Source of the DNA: CAVSWN01 sp046728115
GTDB taxonomy: Bacteria > Acidobacteriota > Vicinamibacteria > Vicinamibacterales > CAVVIG01
NCBI GenBank assembly: GCA_046728115.1
Contig: JBKPDW010000028.1
Coordinates: 1-6,544, forward strand
Length of the DNA stretch: 6,544 nt
Direction of reading: 5' to 3'
Below are positions 5,864-6,544 of the stretch, in pieces (positions within the stretch are counted from its first letter, which is position 1; every line of letters begins with the position of its first letter). A program made the position numbers and the translations under genes. Below the pieces are notes generated by a model. The model was not told where the DNA came from, searched no databases, and worked only from the letters and a program-made list of their open reading frames with translations.

Positions 5864-6544
5864 TTGACGGCGTCCTCCGCCGAGTTTCCGAGCGTCATCG
5901 TTCTACCGGTTGCGACATCCGCGGAGGGCATCGCCCTCGGAAGAGGGTCGACGTTCTATGCGGGCGACTTCCTGACCGGAGACATCTTCCAAGGCGATCT
6001 ACGATCCGGCGCCTTCGAGCGTTTCATCAAGGCGCCGGCTGGCCGAATGGCGCTCGGCCTCAAAGCAGACGTTCGCCACGGCTTGCTGTTCGTCGCCGGG
6101 GGGTTCACCGGCCAGGCGTATGTCTACGATCTCGAGACGGGCGCGCCTCTCGCGTCCTTTCAGCTGGGCGCGATGATCAACGACGTGGTTGTTACGAACG
6201 ACTCGGCCTGGTTCACCGACTCACTGCTGCCGCATCTCTACCAAGTGCCGATTGCGCCCGGTGGGAACGTACGAACCCTCGTGGTGACCGGGCCCGCCGG
6301 CGCAATCAACGGTTTTCCGAATCTCACTGGAATTGCCGCGACCCCCGACGGCCATATGCTCGTCGTCGCACATTCGCGGCTTGACGCCATCTTCACGGTT
6401 GATCCCGCAACCGGCGCGAGCAGTCAGGTCGCGGGCGTCGACGTCCCAACCGTTGACGGCATCCTTCTGGACGGCGGCCGCCTGTACGTGAATCAAATCG
6501 GCCTCAATCAAATCGCGCAGATCAACTTGGGTCCTGACCTATCG
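5864..6544 (+). CDS. SMP-30/NHL-like beta-propeller protein, 3' end outside the window
   Basis: The first 227 residues of a beta-propeller protein; the frame stays open to the window edge. Repeating blade patterns are visible: EGIALGRGSTFYAGDFLTGD, LGLKADVRHGLLFVAGG followed by AYVYDLETG, INDVVVTNDSAWFTDS, LTGIAATPDGHMLVVAHS followed by FTVDPATG, and VDGILLDGGRLYVNQ. That is about five blades of a probable six (full-length relatives run to about 300-340 residues). Homologues are usually exported and have no assigned reaction; as I recall, some are auto-named superoxide dismutase without good reason. The start is uncertain. The frame is closed by TAG 5837-5839, and the only start codon before the first strand is TTG 5864, which has no Shine-Dalgarno sequence and no signal peptide after it. 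The 5' end may be leaderless, truncated or frameshifted. Confidence 0.75.
   Translation, partial: MTASSAEFPSVIVLPVATSAEGIALGRGSTFYAGDFLTGDIFQGDLRSGAFERFIKAPAGRMALGLKADVRHGLLFVAGGFTGQAYVYDLETGAPLASFQLGAMINDVVVTNDSAWFTDSLLPHLYQVPIAPGGNVRTLVVTGPAGAINGFPNLTGIAATPDGHMLVVAHSRLDAIFTVDPATGASSQVAGVDVPTVDGILLDGGRLYVNQIGLNQIAQINLGPDLS

Noticed and set aside
5701..6384. 227-residue plus-strand open frame over the propeller gene
   Set aside because: Arg-rich and without any domain, while the adjacent frame shows clear propeller blades to the window edge.

Overview
This window looks like GC-rich bacterial chromosome from an environmental lineage. No marker gene fixes the taxon. Secreted carboxylesterases, a PHBH-type flavin monooxygenase and a periplasmic-type beta-propeller would suit an Acidobacteriota-like soil or sediment heterotroph, but that is only an inference. 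No CRISPR array, transposase, integrase or phage structural gene is visible.

Layout, left to right. (1) 128-549, plus strand: a small two-CBS-domain protein, intact except for one missing base near 466. (2) 550-1339: about 790 bases without a convincing gene. It holds a possible coding remnant (580-696), the 5' half of a tRNA-Ser(GCT) gene on the minus strand (914-957), and TGTCCC repeats that sit in opposite orientations on either side of that tRNA piece. (3) 1340-5732, minus strand: a gene train read right to left. It begins with a secreted type-B carboxylesterase (start 5732, signal peptide, strong ribosome binding site). A second alpha/beta-hydrolase domain follows (3994-2858), then a frameshifted C-terminal scrap of another carboxylesterase (2838-2622), then an FAD-dependent monooxygenase (2605-1340). 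(4) 5733-5863: a divergent intergenic region. (5) 5864-6544, plus strand: the first five blades of an SMP-30/NHL-like beta-propeller protein that runs off the right edge.

The most interesting part is the carboxylesterase-hydrolase junction. The esterase continues past its normal C-terminus through a Ser/Pro/Ala-rich linker into the first strands of the second hydrolase domain. It is then cut off at a run of seven C (minus strand, 4000-3994). The rest of the hydrolase domain lies in the +1 frame, directly behind a TGA and without a usable start codon. Removing one C gives a continuous protein of about 957 residues with two serine-hydrolase domains. It is either a fused bifunctional esterase interrupted by a real or artefactual indel, or a gene switched by slippage at the C tract. 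The esterase scrap downstream repeats the last ~200 bases of the intact esterase domain, so the hydrolase domain sits between two copies of the same esterase C-terminus. That points to tandem duplication followed by deletion.

Three apparent single-base indels (near 466, near 2790 and at 3994-4000) fall in about 4 kb. Either this neighbourhood is decaying or the assembly contains indel errors. That question should be settled before any frameshift here is given a biological meaning.
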